DNA from: Ectopseudomonas composti
Lineage (GTDB): Bacteria; Pseudomonadota; Gammaproteobacteria; Pseudomonadales; Pseudomonadaceae
NCBI RefSeq assembly: GCF_900115475.1
Contig: NZ_FOWP01000005.1
Coordinates: 310,001 to 374,000, forward strand
Reading direction: 5' to 3'
Length of the DNA stretch: 64,000 nt
Shown here: positions 63,676-64,000 of the stretch, in pieces
How the letters are laid out: each line of letters begins with the position of its first letter
Position numbering within the stretch: the stretch's first letter is position 1
Position numbers and translations under genes: made by a program
The notes under the pieces: model-generated
Database searches by the model: none
Told to the model about the DNA's origin: nothing
Seen by the model: only the letters and a program-made list of their open reading frames with translations

Positions 63676-64000
63676 ATGGACCGTCTCGGTTATACCGCAA
63701 TGACTGCCGCCAGCCGCACCATGAGCTCGCTCACGGTGCGTGCCAACAACCTGGCCAACGTCAACACCCCCGGCTTTCGCGCCGATCTCGAACAGGCCCA
63801 GGCCGTCGCCGTGGAAGGCTACGGCTACGACAGCCGACACCTGGCGCGGGTGAAGAACAACGGCGTCAACCTGGCGCCCGGCGAGCTGATGGCCACCGGC
63901 CGCGACCTCGACATTGCGATCCAGGGCCGCGGCCTGTTCACCGTCGAAGGTGATGGAGGCGCCGAGCGCTACACGCGCAACGGCGCGCTGCAGGTCGATG
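63676..64000 (+). CDS. flgF: Flagellar basal-body rod protein FlgF, N-terminal part
   Basis: The first 108 residues are visible; the gene runs off the window. It starts MDRLGYTAMTAASRTMSSLT and has VRANNLANVNTPGFRADL (rod motif), then LDIAIQGRGLFTV. FlgF forms the proximal rod with FlgB and FlgC. Next genes outside the window are expected to be flgG-flgL. Confidence 0.95.
   Translation, partial: MDRLGYTAMTAASRTMSSLTVRANNLANVNTPGFRADLEQAQAVAVEGYGYDSRHLARVKNNGVNLAPGELMATGRDLDIAIQGRGLFTVEGDGGAERYTRNGALQVD

Noticed and set aside
1..64000. CRISPR arrays, tRNA or rRNA genes, prophage or plasmid genes
   Set aside because: No regularly spaced repeats, cloverleaf-like sequence or phage/mobilisation proteins were recognised on either strand.

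Overview
This is about 64 kb of GC-rich Pseudomonas chromosome. Gene families and local gene order match P. aeruginosa core loci: polA-engB-cc4-dsbA-dgcH, ampDh2, kinB-algB, pstSCAB-phoU and glcDEFG. The presence of a second, lateral-type flagellar gene set suggests a member of the P. mendocina/oleovorans/alcaliphila (Ectopseudomonas) group. That species-level guess is inference, and the locus comparisons come from memory of PAO1, not from an alignment.

Layout. 1-4545: the end of an aa3 cytochrome c oxidase operon (CoxIII, a twin-TM protein, SURF1, a SCO-like membrane protein, heme A synthase, heme O synthase, SCO1). 4805-11282: thrB, a DUF2782 protein, polA, an ErsA-like small RNA in the Spot 42 position, engB, and two periplasmic c-type cytochromes. 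11563-18833: dsbA, an EEP-family hydrolase, the GGDEF enzyme DgcH, an NCS2 purine/pyrimidine permease, a MarC protein, the amidase AmpDh2 and a DUF3313 lipoprotein. 18884-25497: a signalling block (stand-alone receiver, three-receiver hybrid kinase, CheR, receiver-less CheB, receiver-kinase) lying between ampDh2 and kinB. 25500-31000: the kinB-algB two-component locus with two sigma-54 promoters on either side. Each promoter is preceded by the same TGCA-N3-TGCA palindromes, so the neighbouring small-protein operon and the BON-domain/DUF2383 genes look like local AlgB targets. 31103-31392 is a MITE-like inverted repeat at what seems to be a synteny breakpoint. 31503-39749: the Pho-controlled pstS-pstC-pstA-pstB-phoU genes plus a response regulator, then an M23 peptidase.

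41167-50000 and 60084-64000 hold two parts of a secondary flagellar system in lateral (Laf / Flag-2) order: fliD-fliS-fliT-fliK-fliL-fliA-motA-motB, a membrane-bound ToxR/CadC-type regulator with an overlapping ToxS-like partner, and a short flagellin; then flgA divergent from flgBCDEF. Both plus-strand operons have candidate sigma-54 promoters, and the system carries its own sigma-28 factor and its own stator. The two parts are separated by a housekeeping block (rubredoxin, glcA, glcB, glcG, glcF, glcE, glcD, glcC; 50089-59912) for glycolate oxidation. The basal-body, export and master-regulator genes must lie outside the window.

Intergenic regions carry several families of dispersed palindromic repeats. 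The strongest leads are the split lateral flagellar locus with its ToxR/ToxS-like pair, the self-consistent AlgB/sigma-54 regulatory pattern, the ErsA-like sRNA, and the CheR/CheB/hybrid-kinase operon that has no chemoreceptor.
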